From: Chitinophagales bacterium
Lineage (GTDB): Bacteria; Bacteroidota; Bacteroidia; Chitinophagales; JADJOU01
Direction of reading: 5' to 3'
Assembly (NCBI GenBank): GCA_030832185.1
Contig: JAURJQ010000030.1
Span: forward strand, 117,725 to 175,796
Length of the DNA stretch: 58,072 nt
Positions 1-8,859 of this stretch are shown here, in pieces; positions within the stretch are counted from its first letter, which is position 1; every line of letters begins with the position of its first letter. A program made the translations under genes and the position numbers. The notes under the pieces were generated by a model. That model saw nothing but the letters and a program-made list of their open reading frames with translations, was not told the origin of the DNA and searched no databases.

Positions 1-111
1 TATTTAAAATCAAAACTGGGTAGGTATGCTAAATATTACGATATGTTAAAATCATTTGAAAGTATTCGTGGAGCGCAAATGAGAATGGTCTATCAGGTGA
101 ATGGTTTATAA
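1..111 (+). CDS. C-terminal fragment of an unidentified protein (5' end outside window)
   Basis: Frame 1 is open from the first base to a TAA at 109-111 and gives the last 36 residues of a protein, ending in MRMVYQVNGL. The fragment is basic and aromatic with no recognisable motif. I cannot identify it. It ends 8 nt before the TTG start of the WbqC-like gene, so the two are probably co-transcribed. In many Bacteroidota signal peptidase I precedes WbqC-like genes, but this tail does not look like a signal peptidase C-terminus. Confidence 0.55.
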   Translation, partial: YLKSKLGRYAKYYDMLKSFESIRGAQMRMVYQVNGL

Positions 112-119
112 TCATTATC

Positions 120-701
120 TTGACGAAATCAGTTCCTCTTTTTTATTTCGGCAATATAGCATATTGGCATGAGCTCATTGAGCTAGAAAAGTTGTGTTTC
201 ACGACCAAATTCCCTATACCTAAAAAGACCTATGCTAATCGCACAGTTATACTCATGGCCAATGGTCTTCAGACTCTGACCGTTCCAATCTTAGGCGGGA
301 GAGGAAGTAAAATTCCTATGGATAAAATCGAAATATCTTATCTAGAGAATTGGATAGCTAAGCATAAAATGGCTTTGCAATCAGCCTATGCTAAGAGTCC
401 TTATTATGAGCATTATATGCCTTATTTTGAGCCCATTTGGGCTGCAAAGCCTCAGTCGCTCATGCAACTTAATTTGAACATGTTTAAAGTACTTTCAAGA
501 GTATTGAAACTGAATATAGAAATAGTAGAAGAGGAAACTATGAATCTATCAGAAGACCAGTTCATTCCTAATATTTATTGTCAGACACTTGTTTCGTATC
601 CTCAGGTGTTTCGATATAAATTTCCTTTTCATCCCGATTTATCTATTTTGGATTTAATTTTTTGCATGGGACCTAATGCCATGTCTTATCTAAAAAGCTA
701 A
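120..701 (+). CDS. WbqC-like family protein
   Basis: Encodes 193 residues resembling the WbqC-like family, which is found in Bacteroidota and in some O-antigen loci. Its biochemical role is not established, although a sugar-nucleotide or aminotransferase-related role has been suggested. Family-like features are an N-terminal hydrophobic strand (about 6-15), a YANR segment (38-41) followed by a strand and NGLQ-TLTVPI, and a W-x-x-KH...SAYAKSPYYEHY block (about 78-99). The start must be the TTG at 120, because the next in-frame ATG (255) would remove the conserved N-terminus. No Shine-Dalgarno is visible. The length is close to the usual size of about 200 residues, so the gene looks intact. Confidence 0.8.
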   Translation: MTKSVPLFYFGNIAYWHELIELEKLCFTTKFPIPKKTYANRTVILMANGLQTLTVPILGGRGSKIPMDKIEISYLENWIAKHKMALQSAYAKSPYYEHYMPYFEPIWAAKPQSLMQLNLNMFKVLSRVLKLNIEIVEEETMNLSEDQFIPNIYCQTLVSYPQVFRYKFPFHPDLSILDLIFCMGPNAMSYLKS

Positions 702-752
702 TTTTTAAACCTTTTAAATCCTTGTTTTTGTCTCAAAATGTTCTAGATTTTG

Positions 753-760
753 TATATTTG
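753..760 (+). promoter_or_regulatory. Bacteroidota -7 promoter element for the toxin-antitoxin remnant
   Basis: TATATTTG matches TAnnTTTG. A TTTG at 727-730 lies 22 nt upstream and could be the -33 element. The element sits 20 nt before the antitoxin ATG at 781. This is pattern matching only. Confidence 0.55.
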
Positions 761-780
761 TTCGAGAAATTATTCAAATA

Positions 781-980
781 ATGGATTTAATTTTAGAAGA
801 GAAAAAGAAACAAGCCCATAAAATCATTGATGAATTAAAAGATGCACAATTCATAGATCGGTTAATAACTATGCATGAATTGAGTAATATTAAGGTAGAC
901 AGAAATTAGAAAATGCTATCTCTGGAGAGGAAACTATAGCTAGAACAAAAGAGCGGATTAGAGAATGGTGGGGCAAGTAG
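781..980 (+). pseudogene. Antitoxin of a type II toxin-antitoxin pair, frameshifted
   Basis: ATG at 781 opens a 42-codon frame that ends at TAG 907-909, just after VDRN. The -1 frame then continues without a stop from 903 to TAG 978-980 as KLENAISGEETIARTKERIR-EWWGK, a typical end of small antitoxins whose partner is a RelE/ParE-like toxin (acidic 'ISGEE', basic helix, REW). Adding one A to the run at 903-905 restores a single frame of about 66 residues that overlaps the toxin start by 16 nt, which is the classic coupling of such pairs. The site is not an X XXY YYZ slippery heptamer, so I read it as a 1-nt deletion. A sequencing error is the alternative. Confidence 0.7.
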
Positions 981-1290
981 TTTTCTCAAGTGAAATAGAA
1001 AATTATTTAAACAATTTGATATATGTACGTTATCAGAATGAATACTTTGGACAAATTGAGGATTCTTTTGAATATGTAGAAAAATTGGTGAGATTTATTG
1101 AAAGAAATATTCAACAGATTCCTTCGAGAAAAAGCCCCCAGAATCTTGAATCACTAGGAGAAAATTATATAATTTATCAATCAAGTCCTCGAACAACTTG
1201 GTACATATTTTACGATAACTTTGAACATAACGTCTAGTAACTTTTTTATTTAACAACCATGAAAAATTCGCCCAATATTTAGATCTATAA
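965..1290 (+). pseudogene. RelE/ParE-family toxin, frameshifted near its C-terminus
   Basis: The open frame 965-1237 encodes 90 residues: strand VVFSSEIENYL, a helical middle (YFGQIEDSFEYVEKLVRFI) and the strand TTWYIFYDNFE, as in small RelE/ParE-like toxins. It stops at 1235-1237 just before the expected end. The -1 frame from 1237 to TAA 1288-1290 reads [17 protein letters not shown], containing the NNH...YL tail common in this family. One extra base near 1234 (GTC-CTA-GTA) would join the two parts into about 108 residues. Antitoxin and toxin therefore each miss one base. The toxin as written lacks its terminal strand and is probably inactive. Confidence 0.7.
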
Positions 1291-1302
1291 AAACGTTTTT
1301 AT
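1287..1302. repeat. 16-bp perfect palindrome over the toxin stop and mutase start
   Basis: ATAAAAACGTTTTTAT reads identically on both strands. It covers the last codons of the ancestral toxin frame and the first two bases of the mutase ATG at 1301. It could be an operator or just AT-rich chance. No T-run follows, so it is not a standard terminator. Confidence 0.35.
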
Positions 1303-3472
1303 GTCCACACAAGCATTATTTCCAGTAAAAAAACTAAAAGCTACCGGCACTAGTGAGAAGATATATATCATCCCTCCTCATAGGAATCGCTACCTGTCTG
1401 AAATATCAGAATCTATTCGGAAGTACAATAAGGAAATTAATGATCAGGCAGATATAGCTCAAAGATTGTACGCACTTCATTTAGCTAAAGTAGAAGCCAG
1501 TAAAGCAAAAGATGAAGTATTGACTGCAGCGCTAGATAGGCTTTATGCCTCTCTAGAGGAAAAGCTATCTATTGAGAATAAAAAAGTCATTCAAGGTTGG
1601 CAGGATAAGGTGAATCGTTACAAAGATGAATTTTATATATTCAAAGTTCGAGATAAGGAATTAAAAATAGCGACTCACACGAAGTCCTTATCTAATCTTT
1701 CTATTCCTAAGATTTCTATGCCTAAATACAAAGGTTGGGGCGATATTTTGCAGTGGAGTCTACAAGAAAATGTTCCTGGAGAATTTCCTTATACCGCTGG
1801 GGTTTATCCATTTAAGAGAGAGAATGAAGATCCGACGCGAATGTTTGCGGGCGAAGGGAGCCCTGAGAGAACGAATAAACGATTTCATTATGTGTCTCTT
1901 GGCCTACCTGCCAAAAGACTTTCGACGGCGTTTGATAGTGTGACTCTATATGGCGAAGATCCTGACCACAGGCCGGATATCTATGGAAAAATAGGTAATG
2001 CCGGTGTGAGTATTTGCTGTCTCGATGATATGAAAAAATTGTATTCGGGTTTTGATCTCTGTGAGCCAAACTGCTCTGTATCTATGACGATCAATGGTCC
2101 TGCACCTATATTGGTAACATTTTTTATGAATGCAGCCATAGACCAGCAGTGTGAAAAATACATTAAAGAAAACGGATTAGAGAAAGACGTCCAGAAAAAA
2201 ATAGATGAACTCTATAAAGGAAAAATTAGACCTCAATATACACCATATGAATCTAATGAGTTGCCAGAAGGAAATTCTGGATTAGGCCTCATGCTGCTAG
2301 GTGTTACAGGCGATCAGGTCCTACCTATGGATGTATATGAAAAAATTAAAGCTGAAACCATAGCTAAGGTAAGAGGTACGGTACAAGCAGATATCCTTAA
2401 AGAAGATCAAGCGCAGAATACATGTATTTTTTCTACGGACTTTGCTTTAAAGTTGATGGGGGATGTACAGGAATATTTTATTCAGAATAAGATTAGAAAT
2501 TTTTATTCAGTATCTATTTCAGGCTATCACATAGCGGAGGCAGGCGCCAATCCTATTTCGCAGTTGGCGTTTACGCTTTCCAATGGATTTACGTTTCTGG
2601 AGTATTATGTATCAAGAGGTATGAAAATTGATGATTTTGCGCCGAATTTTTCATTTTTCTTCTCGAATGGCGTAGATCCTGAATATTCTGTTATAGGTCG
2701 TGTTGCTCGTCGTATATGGGCTAAGGCAGTAAAAAATCTTTATGGAGGAAATGAGCGCAGTCAAATGCTAAAATATCATATCCAAACTTCTGGACGTTCT
2801 CTGCATGCGCAGGAGATAGATTTTAATGATATCCGTACGACTTTACAGGCGCTTTATGCCATTTATGACAATTGCAATTCATTGCATACTAATGCCTATG
2901 ATGAAGCTATAACTACACCTACAGAGGAATCTGTGCGCAGAGCTATGGCTATTCAGATGATAATCAATCATGAACTAGGATTAGCTAAGAATCAAAATCC
3001 AAATCAAGGTTCATTTATCATAGAAGAGCTAACGGATCTGGTAGAAGAGGCTATTCTTCTAGAGTTCGACAAATTGACGGAGCGCGGAGGCGTACTCGGC
3101 GCTATGGAGACTATGTACCAACGAGGAAAAATTCAAGAAGAGTCCATGCATTACGAGATGCTCAAACATACTGGAGAATACCCAATAATAGGCGTCAATA
3201 CATTTCTTAATAGTAAGGGTTCTCCAACGGTGATTCCGGGTGAAGTCATTCGAGCTACAGATGATGAAAAGCAACAACAAATAGAAACCTTGAATGCTTT
3301 ACACTCCATTTATAGCGAGGCTCAAAAAACATCACTCCAGAACTTAAAACTCGCATCATTACAAAATAGAAATCTCTTCTACGAATTAATGGAAGCCGGA
3401 AAAGTCTGCTCACTTGGGCAGATATCGAATGCGCTATATGAAGTAGGTGGACAGTATAGGAGGAATATGTAA
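1301..3472 (+). CDS. Acyl-CoA mutase domain of the IcmF type, without B12-binding and G-protein domains
   Basis: Encodes 723 residues matching the C-terminal part of fused isobutyryl-CoA mutase IcmF, a coenzyme-B12 carbon-skeleton isomerase. Residues about 20-140 correspond to the inter-domain linker ([18 protein letters not shown], then a helical region). From about 145 comes the TIM-barrel substrate domain ([26 protein letters not shown]; then [21 protein letters not shown]). The ending [19 protein letters not shown] fits the family terminus. Usual IcmF is about 1,100 residues with a B12-binding domain and a MeaI-type GTPase in front, and both are missing here. No homologous sequence precedes it, because the broken toxin-antitoxin pair occupies the upstream DNA. 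It either works with a B12 subunit encoded elsewhere or is a truncated copy. Confidence 0.82.
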   Translation: MSTQALFPVKKLKATGTSEKIYIIPPHRNRYLSEISESIRKYNKEINDQADIAQRLYALHLAKVEASKAKDEVLTAALDRLYASLEEKLSIENKKVIQGWQDKVNRYKDEFYIFKVRDKELKIATHTKSLSNLSIPKISMPKYKGWGDILQWSLQENVPGEFPYTAGVYPFKRENEDPTRMFAGEGSPERTNKRFHYVSLGLPAKRLSTAFDSVTLYGEDPDHRPDIYGKIGNAGVSICCLDDMKKLYSGFDLCEPNCSVSMTINGPAPILVTFFMNAAIDQQCEKYIKENGLEKDVQKKIDELYKGKIRPQYTPYESNELPEGNSGLGLMLLGVTGDQVLPMDVYEKIKAETIAKVRGTVQADILKEDQAQNTCIFSTDFALKLMGDVQEYFIQNKIRNFYSVSISGYHIAEAGANPISQLAFTLSNGFTFLEYYVSRGMKIDDFAPNFSFFFSNGVDPEYSVIGRVARRIWAKAVKNLYGGNERSQMLKYHIQTSGRSLHAQEIDFNDIRTTLQALYAIYDNCNSLHTNAYDEAITTPTEESVRRAMAIQMIINHELGLAKNQNPNQGSFIIEELTDLVEEAILLEFDKLTERGGVLGAMETMYQRGKIQEESMHYEMLKHTGEYPIIGVNTFLNSKGSPTVIPGEVIRATDDEKQQQIETLNALHSIYSEAQKTSLQNLKLASLQNRNLFYELMEAGKVCSLGQISNALYEVGGQYRRNM

Positions 3473-3588
3473 TATTCGTTTGTGTATCTTAAATAAGAGA
3501 ATTAACTGATTGTTTACAAAAGGGGTCGGGGTAGTATAGTGTCAAAAACATTCCTGCAATCCTTCTTAGTATTTCCTAAAAAACCTAT

Positions 3589-3596
3589 TATCTTTG
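3589..3596 (+). promoter_or_regulatory. -7 promoter element for the secreted protease
   Basis: TATCTTTG fits TAnnTTTG and ends 15 nt before ATG 3612. It overlaps the upstream in-frame TTG (3594), which argues that translation starts at 3612. Confidence 0.6.
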
Positions 3597-3611
3597 TCTA
3601 AATCCATTCCT

Positions 3612-5234
3612 ATGAAGCAGTTTATATTTTTACTGATATTTAGCCCTGTATTTATTTGCGCTCAGTTTGGAAATCGGAACCTACCGCCAGAGAGTTGGAC
3701 TAGGGATGGAAAATATGTCGCAATAAACAGTAAAGAAGTCCTAGCGGATCCAAATGAAATACATAAATTAAAAGCAATCGAACATGCCTCATACATATGC
3801 GCGACTGCTATACCTGCGCAGATTAAATTTTCAGATTTTAGTCTGGTAGAAATTTTGCCAAATAATGATAAGGTTTATCGCCTTCTTATCAAATCTCCTG
3901 GTGCATTAGGTATGATGCTGATGTTTGAGAATTTTAAACTAGACAAAGGCGCTAAATTATGGATTTATAATAAAGAGAAGACTCACTTTGCCGGAATGTA
4001 TTCTGAAAAAGATAATTATCAGACAAATGGCGAGTTTTTAAGTTCGTATGTACTAGGAAATGAAGTCATAGTCGAATATTTAGAATCAAGTGAAATACAT
4101 ACTGTAGATTTTTCAATTACCAAGGTTTATCATTATTTTAGAGGTTTGAAAAGTGGGAATGGCAATGGGTTTGGTTCATCTGGATCTTGTATGGTAAATG
4201 CTGCCTGTCCTGAGGGGGCTATTAAGCCTGCAGCGCGCGCTGCGACATGCAGAATAAGGGTCACAGGACCTAGTTTCTCAGGATTTTGTACTGGTACATT
4301 GATTAGTAATACCTCTGGAGATGGGACCCCATACATTATTAGTGCCAATCACTGCAGTGCTAAGAGTAGTCTGAGTGATTTGATTAATTGGGAATTTGAT
4401 TTTTTATTCGAATCTCCTTCTTGTAATAATCCTCCAATAGAGCCTTCTGCATTGACCTATAAAGGTTGCACTGCTCTAGCTTATTCTGGAACAGATAACG
4501 GAGAAAATTCATCAGACTTTTTATTATTAAAATTAAATTCGACTCTTTTAACTGCTACGCATGATTTTACCTTTCTAGGCTGGGATAGATCAGATAACAA
4601 TTATGAAAATACAGTGTGTTATCACCACCCAAAAGGAGATATTAAAAAAGTTAGTACTTCTTCAGGATTTACTAGCAAAGTAAGCTATGGAAATAATGTG
4701 CCGAATACTCATTTAGCTCTAACATGGACACCTACAGCTAAAGGTTATTCTGTAACAGAAGAGGGCTCTTCTGGTTCAGGGTTGGTCAATAATGATGGTT
4801 TATTAGTTGGGACATTGACTGGAGGGTCAGCTTCGTGTGACAACCTTAGTGGAGTAGATATGTATGGTCGTTTTTTTGTTCATTGGGATAAATTTGGAAC
4901 AGCAAATGATCGTCGATTAAAACCATGGTTAGATCCAGGAAATACGGGAGCCACTATTTCTAAGTCACTTAAGCTATCAGGTGCTATTGTAGGAATATCT
5001 TCCCATCAATTGGAAGAAAAGCTAATGTATTCTTTTAATTTAAATCACCTAAAAATCAATTGGATAAACAGCGGATATGACATTAATATTTATAATTTTC
5101 TAGGACAGAAAGTTTATCAGACCTGCACGAATTCTGAAGAGTTGAATGTTGATTTGGCTTCTTTCACTAAAGGTATATATATTGTAGAAGCTCTAAATGA
5201 GAATAAAAGAGCAGTTGTGAAAATCAGTTGGTAA
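3612..5234 (+). CDS. Secreted lysyl-endopeptidase-like serine protease with T9SS type A sorting domain
   Basis: A 540-residue protein. An N-terminal signal peptide (MKQFIFLLIFSPVFICAQ) is followed by a pro-region, then a trypsin-fold domain with a visible triad: His247 in SANHC, Asp302 in SSDF and Ser387 in EGSSGSG. This arrangement is like lysyl endopeptidase / Achromobacter protease I. Several cysteine pairs suggest disulphides. The last ~75 residues (YNFLGQKVY...GIYIVEA...VVKISW) look like a type A T9SS C-terminal signal, so the protein is probably exported by the type IX system and attached or released at the surface. I chose ATG 3612 over TTG 3594 because it directly begins the signal peptide. 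Exact substrate specificity cannot be read from the sequence. Confidence 0.85.
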   Translation: MKQFIFLLIFSPVFICAQFGNRNLPPESWTRDGKYVAINSKEVLADPNEIHKLKAIEHASYICATAIPAQIKFSDFSLVEILPNNDKVYRLLIKSPGALGMMLMFENFKLDKGAKLWIYNKEKTHFAGMYSEKDNYQTNGEFLSSYVLGNEVIVEYLESSEIHTVDFSITKVYHYFRGLKSGNGNGFGSSGSCMVNAACPEGAIKPAARAATCRIRVTGPSFSGFCTGTLISNTSGDGTPYIISANHCSAKSSLSDLINWEFDFLFESPSCNNPPIEPSALTYKGCTALAYSGTDNGENSSDFLLLKLNSTLLTATHDFTFLGWDRSDNNYENTVCYHHPKGDIKKVSTSSGFTSKVSYGNNVPNTHLALTWTPTAKGYSVTEEGSSGSGLVNNDGLLVGTLTGGSASCDNLSGVDMYGRFFVHWDKFGTANDRRLKPWLDPGNTGATISKSLKLSGAIVGISSHQLEEKLMYSFNLNHLKINWINSGYDINIYNFLGQKVYQTCTNSEELNVDLASFTKGIYIVEALNENKRAVVKISW

Positions 5235-5240
5235 AATTTA

Positions 5241-5945
5241 ATGGCGAAACTACTTCTTATTCCTGCTCCCATAGTTGACAACTCTATAAAAGATATTACA
5301 GAGTATTCTAAGCAATCCGTTAAACCTATAAGGCATTTTGTAGTCGAAAATTTACGGACAGCGAGAAGAGTGCTGCGTAAGTATGACTATAAAGTTAATT
5401 TTGATAACGAGGTGAGTTTTTTTGAGTATGACAAACATATCAAAACTTCATCTTTAGAAGAAATAGAAAATTGGTTTAAAGCTGGATTTTCTGTAGGTCT
5501 CATGTCAGAAGCTGGCATGCCATGTATCGCTGATCCTGGAAATGAGGTTGTGCGCTTAGCGCATCGGTTAGGCACCTCTATTGAGGTTTTATCTGGTCCT
5601 TCTAGCATTCTCATGGCCTTAGTAGCCAGTGGATTAAATGGGCAAAATTTTGCCTTTAATGGTTATTTACCAATAGACCAAGCAGAGCGATTGAAAAAGT
5701 TAAAATTTCTAGAAGCTAGAGCCCAATCTGAAAATCAAACACAGTTATTCATGGAAACGCCATATAGAAACCAAGGTCTCTTTGATTTTATACTTAAAAG
5801 CTGCCCTTCGCATCTTTTTTTAGGCATAGCAGCTAATATGGGAGAAGAGTCTTCTATTATCAGATCGAAAAAGATAGAAGATTGGAAACGATCAGACCTA
5901 CCTATGCTTCATAAGCTTCCTACTATATTTTCTTTGGGTATATAA
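5241..5945 (+). CDS. RsmI-like SAM-dependent methyltransferase (tetrapyrrole methylase fold)
   Basis: Encodes 234 residues related to RsmI, which 2'-O-methylates cytidine 1402 of 16S rRNA. Motifs of the family are SEAGMPCIADPG (about 89-100), the SAM-pocket segment LSGPSSILMALVASGL (about 117-132) and a methylase FxGYLP motif. It is shorter than E. coli RsmI (286 residues), and in RsmI the N-terminus reads GTPIGN where this one has LIPAPI. Bacteroidota often carry such a shorter paralogue, so the rRNA target is an inference. The gene starts 6 nt after the protease stop. Confidence 0.72.
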   Translation: MAKLLLIPAPIVDNSIKDITEYSKQSVKPIRHFVVENLRTARRVLRKYDYKVNFDNEVSFFEYDKHIKTSSLEEIENWFKAGFSVGLMSEAGMPCIADPGNEVVRLAHRLGTSIEVLSGPSSILMALVASGLNGQNFAFNGYLPIDQAERLKKLKFLEARAQSENQTQLFMETPYRNQGLFDFILKSCPSHLFLGIAANMGEESSIIRSKKIEDWKRSDLPMLHKLPTIFSLGI

Positions 5946-6292
5946 TTTTCATACAATTATTGTACATTTTTCATATTGAATTCTATAAAAGGATACATTT
6001 ATTTTATGTAAAAAGCCTAATTGATTAATCCGTAATATAATATTAGTGCTTAATTTAGCTTGATCCTCTGCGGGTTTTTTTCTAATCAAATTTAAAATCA
6101 ATTTTTTATTAACAGCATTTAGACTTTATCCGAAAGAAAAGATTATGTACTAACTACAAAAAAAAGGAGTTCGGTAGGGGAACCGAACTCCAAAATACTA
6201 TGAAAACAAAACTAACATAATTGTTAAAACAACTATGAAAACCTAATACAAATATAATATAAAAAAATGGAATGTCAAGTCCTAAGTTAAAA
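5946..6292. other. 347-nt AT-rich gap between convergent genes
   Basis: Holds no convincing ORF. The only clear structure is the hairpin at 6166-6191. A 10-nt direct repeat CTATGAAAAC occurs at 6198-6207 and 6233-6242. On the minus strand a TAGTTTTG lies between these repeats, compatible with a weak promoter. Nothing identifiable is seen from 5946 to 6150. Confidence 0.4.
6157..6191 (-). terminator. Rho-independent terminator downstream of ftsK
   Basis: On the minus strand GGAGTTCGGT and ACCGAACTCC form a perfect 10-bp stem (6182-6191 with 6166-6175) with a 6-nt loop. The hairpin is followed by a run of T (A-run 6157-6165 on the plus strand). It lies about 100 nt past the ftsK stop and fits termination of minus-strand transcription. 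Confidence 0.75.
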
Positions 6293-8761
6293 TTATTTTG
6301 GATTTTTAAGATTCTCAAGGTATTGTGCGAGTTCATCTAAGGTTTTGAAGTTCACATCGCGTGGTTTACTTCCTTTATTAGGCCCTACTATACCCATGGC
6401 TTCTAGCTGATCTACTAGTCTGCCCGCGCGCCCGTGACCTACGTTTAATTTTCGCTGCAGTAGTGAAATAGAGCCTATTTGCTGTATGACTATTTCTCTA
6501 GCAGCATCCTCAAATAAGGGGTCTATATCATTTTTATCAAATCTGACTTCACGGTCCAATTCTTCGTCTCCATAGTATTCTGGCAATTGGTAAGCCTCTC
6601 CATAGCTTTGCTGCTTGCCAATATGCTGACATATTTTATCTACCTCTGGCGTATCTACAAATGGGCATTGGAGGCGTATGATATCGCCACCAGATGGACT
6701 ATAGAGCATGTCTCCTCGCCCTATGAGCTGTTCAGCACCTTTGGTGTCAATTATAATATTGCTATCTATTGCTTTAGATACGGCAAAGGCTATTTTAGTA
6801 GGGAAATTCGCTCTGATCAATCCTGTGAGAATATTCGCCGCAGGGCGCTGGGTAGCCAATATGACATGAATACCGATAGCTCGAGCAAGCTGGGCTATTC
6901 TAGCCAAGGGCATTTCTACCTCTTTGCCTGCAGTGATTATGAGGTCGGCATACTCATCTATAACCAATACAAAATAAGGTAAATAGCGATGGCCGTGAAG
7001 TGGATTGAGCTGACGTTTTTTAAATTTGTCGTTGTATTCTTTGATGTTTCTTACCATTGCCTTTTTGAGGAGATCATATCTGTCATCCATCTCTATGCAC
7101 AGTGAATTGAGTGTATTGACTACTTTTTTTACGTCAGTGATTATAGGCTCTTCCTCATTGGGAAGTTTAGCAAGAAAATGTTTTTCTATTGTACTATATA
7201 TACTTAATTCTACTTTCTTTGGATCCACCATGACGAATTTAAGCTCAGAAGGATGTTTCTTGTATAACAGCGAAACTAGAATTGCATTAATTCCCACAGA
7301 TTTCCCTTTGCCCGTAGCCCCTGCCATGAGCAGGTGCGGCATGGTAGCCAAATCTACTACTACCATTTCATTGGAGATATTTTTTCCCAGGGCGATAGGT
7401 AATTCCATTTTTGTCGTTTGAAATTTTTCCGACATGATAGCCGAGCGCATACTTACTATCTCTGTTTTCTTGTTAGGGACTTCTATCCCTATCGTTCCTT
7501 TGCCAGGGATAGGGGCTATAATGCGTATGCCGAGCGCTGCTAAGGAAAGGGCAATATCATTTTCTAATCTTGATATCGTAGATACGCGCACTCCTGGTGC
7601 AGGAGTGATTTCATACAATGTTACAGTAGGTCCCACTGTAGCTCTAATGGAACTAATCGTGATATTGAAATTTTTGAGGGTTTCTACGATTTGATTCTTA
7701 TTGTTTTCTAGTTCATTCCTATCTATAGTCGTAGTTCCCGAACCATGATTTTCTAAAAAGTCTATGGTAGGATATTTGTAGTCAGATAAATCTTTTTTAG
7801 GATCGTAAGGCTCTAAATTTTCAAGATTTTTCTGCTGAATTTCCGCGATGTTTGTAACCAATTTTTCTTCTGTCTTAGGCACTATGGTTAGTTCTGTGGT
7901 GCTCTTTTCTTCAGAAATATTTTTTACATCGCTACTTTGCTTCTCCTCGATTTCTGTTTTTGTGGTCTGAGGAAGCTCCTCGTTTTTATTCATGATTTCT
8001 AGTCCCAAATTCGGCAAAGGCATATCTAGACTGTCTGGTGCGCTTGTAAAATCTATATTATCTTTTTCAAATAGGGTGTCACTATAGGTTTTTTCTTCAT
8101 TGATTATTCCCTTTTTTATAGGTTCTGTTTCGTTAAACAACTTTTCTTCCTTTGGCAGTTGACCTTGTTCATACCATTTCAAAATAAAATTGAAATTGAG
8201 ATTAGCGAACCAAACTAAGGCAGCAATGCTGCAACATATCCATACCATCAGCACACCTAATGTGCCTATATAATTATGAAGAAAACTATCAGGACCGGTG
8301 ATGAGATTGCCAAAGTTTCCTCCTAGAGGTAGATACCCATTTCTAAAAAAAACCAACTGAACTAATGCTAGAAAACTACTAGCAATAAAAATGAATAGAA
8401 TTGGATAGAGACTAAGCTTGAGATAAGAGAATAGTCTCTTCTGGAAGAGCAGGTTGAGACTGAGCAGGAAAAGACTGATGGGTATTATAAATGCAGCGAG
8501 TCCGAATAAATTGTCAACGAAGAAATAACCTAAGAAAACCCCAATTTTATTGAGCCAGTTTTGAATTTTATAGTGTTCTGTTTCCTTGATATAATCCCAG
8601 CCTTCTAAAGCTATACTCTGGTCTAGACGAAAGCTAAAAAGGTAGGATAAAAAGCTAAAAAATAGAATAAATGAGAAAAATAGAATGACGACACCTGCAA
8701 TCTTTTGATGTTTGCTCTGATTTAAAAATGAACTGAGTTCTTTATTTGATTTGGCTGCCAT
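6293..8761 (-). CDS. ftsK: DNA translocase FtsK
   Basis: An 822-residue FtsK/SpoIIIE ATPase that pumps chromosomal DNA at the division septum. Four hydrophobic segments lie in the first ~190 residues, followed by an acidic, low-complexity linker to about 330. Next come the FtsK beta domain and the RecA-like motor with Walker A GATGKGKS (about 478-486) and Walker B LVIDEYADL (about 595-603), then RIAQLARAIGIHVILATQRP. The C-terminal winged-helix gamma domain (LLQRKLNVGHGRAGRLVDQL) binds KOPS-like sequences in known FtsK. Its length is typical for Bacteroidota, shorter than the E. coli protein. A minus-strand -7 element (8793-8800) lies 31 nt upstream. Confidence 0.97.
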   Translation of the reverse strand: MAAKSNKELSSFLNQSKHQKIAGVVILFFSFILFFSFLSYLFSFRLDQSIALEGWDYIKETEHYKIQNWLNKIGVFLGYFFVDNLFGLAAFIIPISLFLLSLNLLFQKRLFSYLKLSLYPILFIFIASSFLALVQLVFFRNGYLPLGGNFGNLITGPDSFLHNYIGTLGVLMVWICCSIAALVWFANLNFNFILKWYEQGQLPKEEKLFNETEPIKKGIINEEKTYSDTLFEKDNIDFTSAPDSLDMPLPNLGLEIMNKNEELPQTTKTEIEEKQSSDVKNISEEKSTTELTIVPKTEEKLVTNIAEIQQKNLENLEPYDPKKDLSDYKYPTIDFLENHGSGTTTIDRNELENNKNQIVETLKNFNITISSIRATVGPTVTLYEITPAPGVRVSTISRLENDIALSLAALGIRIIAPIPGKGTIGIEVPNKKTEIVSMRSAIMSEKFQTTKMELPIALGKNISNEMVVVDLATMPHLLMAGATGKGKSVGINAILVSLLYKKHPSELKFVMVDPKKVELSIYSTIEKHFLAKLPNEEEPIITDVKKVVNTLNSLCIEMDDRYDLLKKAMVRNIKEYNDKFKKRQLNPLHGHRYLPYFVLVIDEYADLIITAGKEVEMPLARIAQLARAIGIHVILATQRPAANILTGLIRANFPTKIAFAVSKAIDSNIIIDTKGAEQLIGRGDMLYSPSGGDIIRLQCPFVDTPEVDKICQHIGKQQSYGEAYQLPEYYGDEELDREVRFDKNDIDPLFEDAAREIVIQQIGSISLLQRKLNVGHGRAGRLVDQLEAMGIVGPNKGSKPRDVNFKTLDELAQYLENLKNPK

Positions 8762-8792
8762 ACTAAATTAGGATATTCCTAAGTCTAAATTA

Positions 8793-8800
8793 CAAAGCTA
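8793..8800 (-). promoter_or_regulatory. -7 promoter element for ftsK
   Basis: The minus strand reads TAGCTTTG (TAnnTTTG), 31 nt before the ftsK ATG. The leader between contains an inverted repeat TTAGGA-TAT-TCCTAA at 8768-8782. Confidence 0.5.
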
Positions 8801-8859
8801 TATCTCTAGTAATAAAGAGGCGGATAAATTGTCCACAAGGTTTAGTTTTACATACAGTT

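Noticed and set aside
1-111. Signal peptidase I upstream of the WbqC-like gene
   Set aside because: The 36-residue tail does not resemble a signal peptidase C-terminus.
781-1290. Programmed -1 frameshifting in the toxin-antitoxin pair
   Set aside because: Neither site is a slippery heptamer and no stimulatory hairpin follows; two independent deletions or errors fit better.
6587-7694. Long open frames on the plus strand opposite ftsK (6587-6982, 7026-7421, 7434-7694)
   Set aside because: They mirror the reverse strand of a highly conserved gene, have no recognisable motifs and no promoter or start context, so they are shadows.
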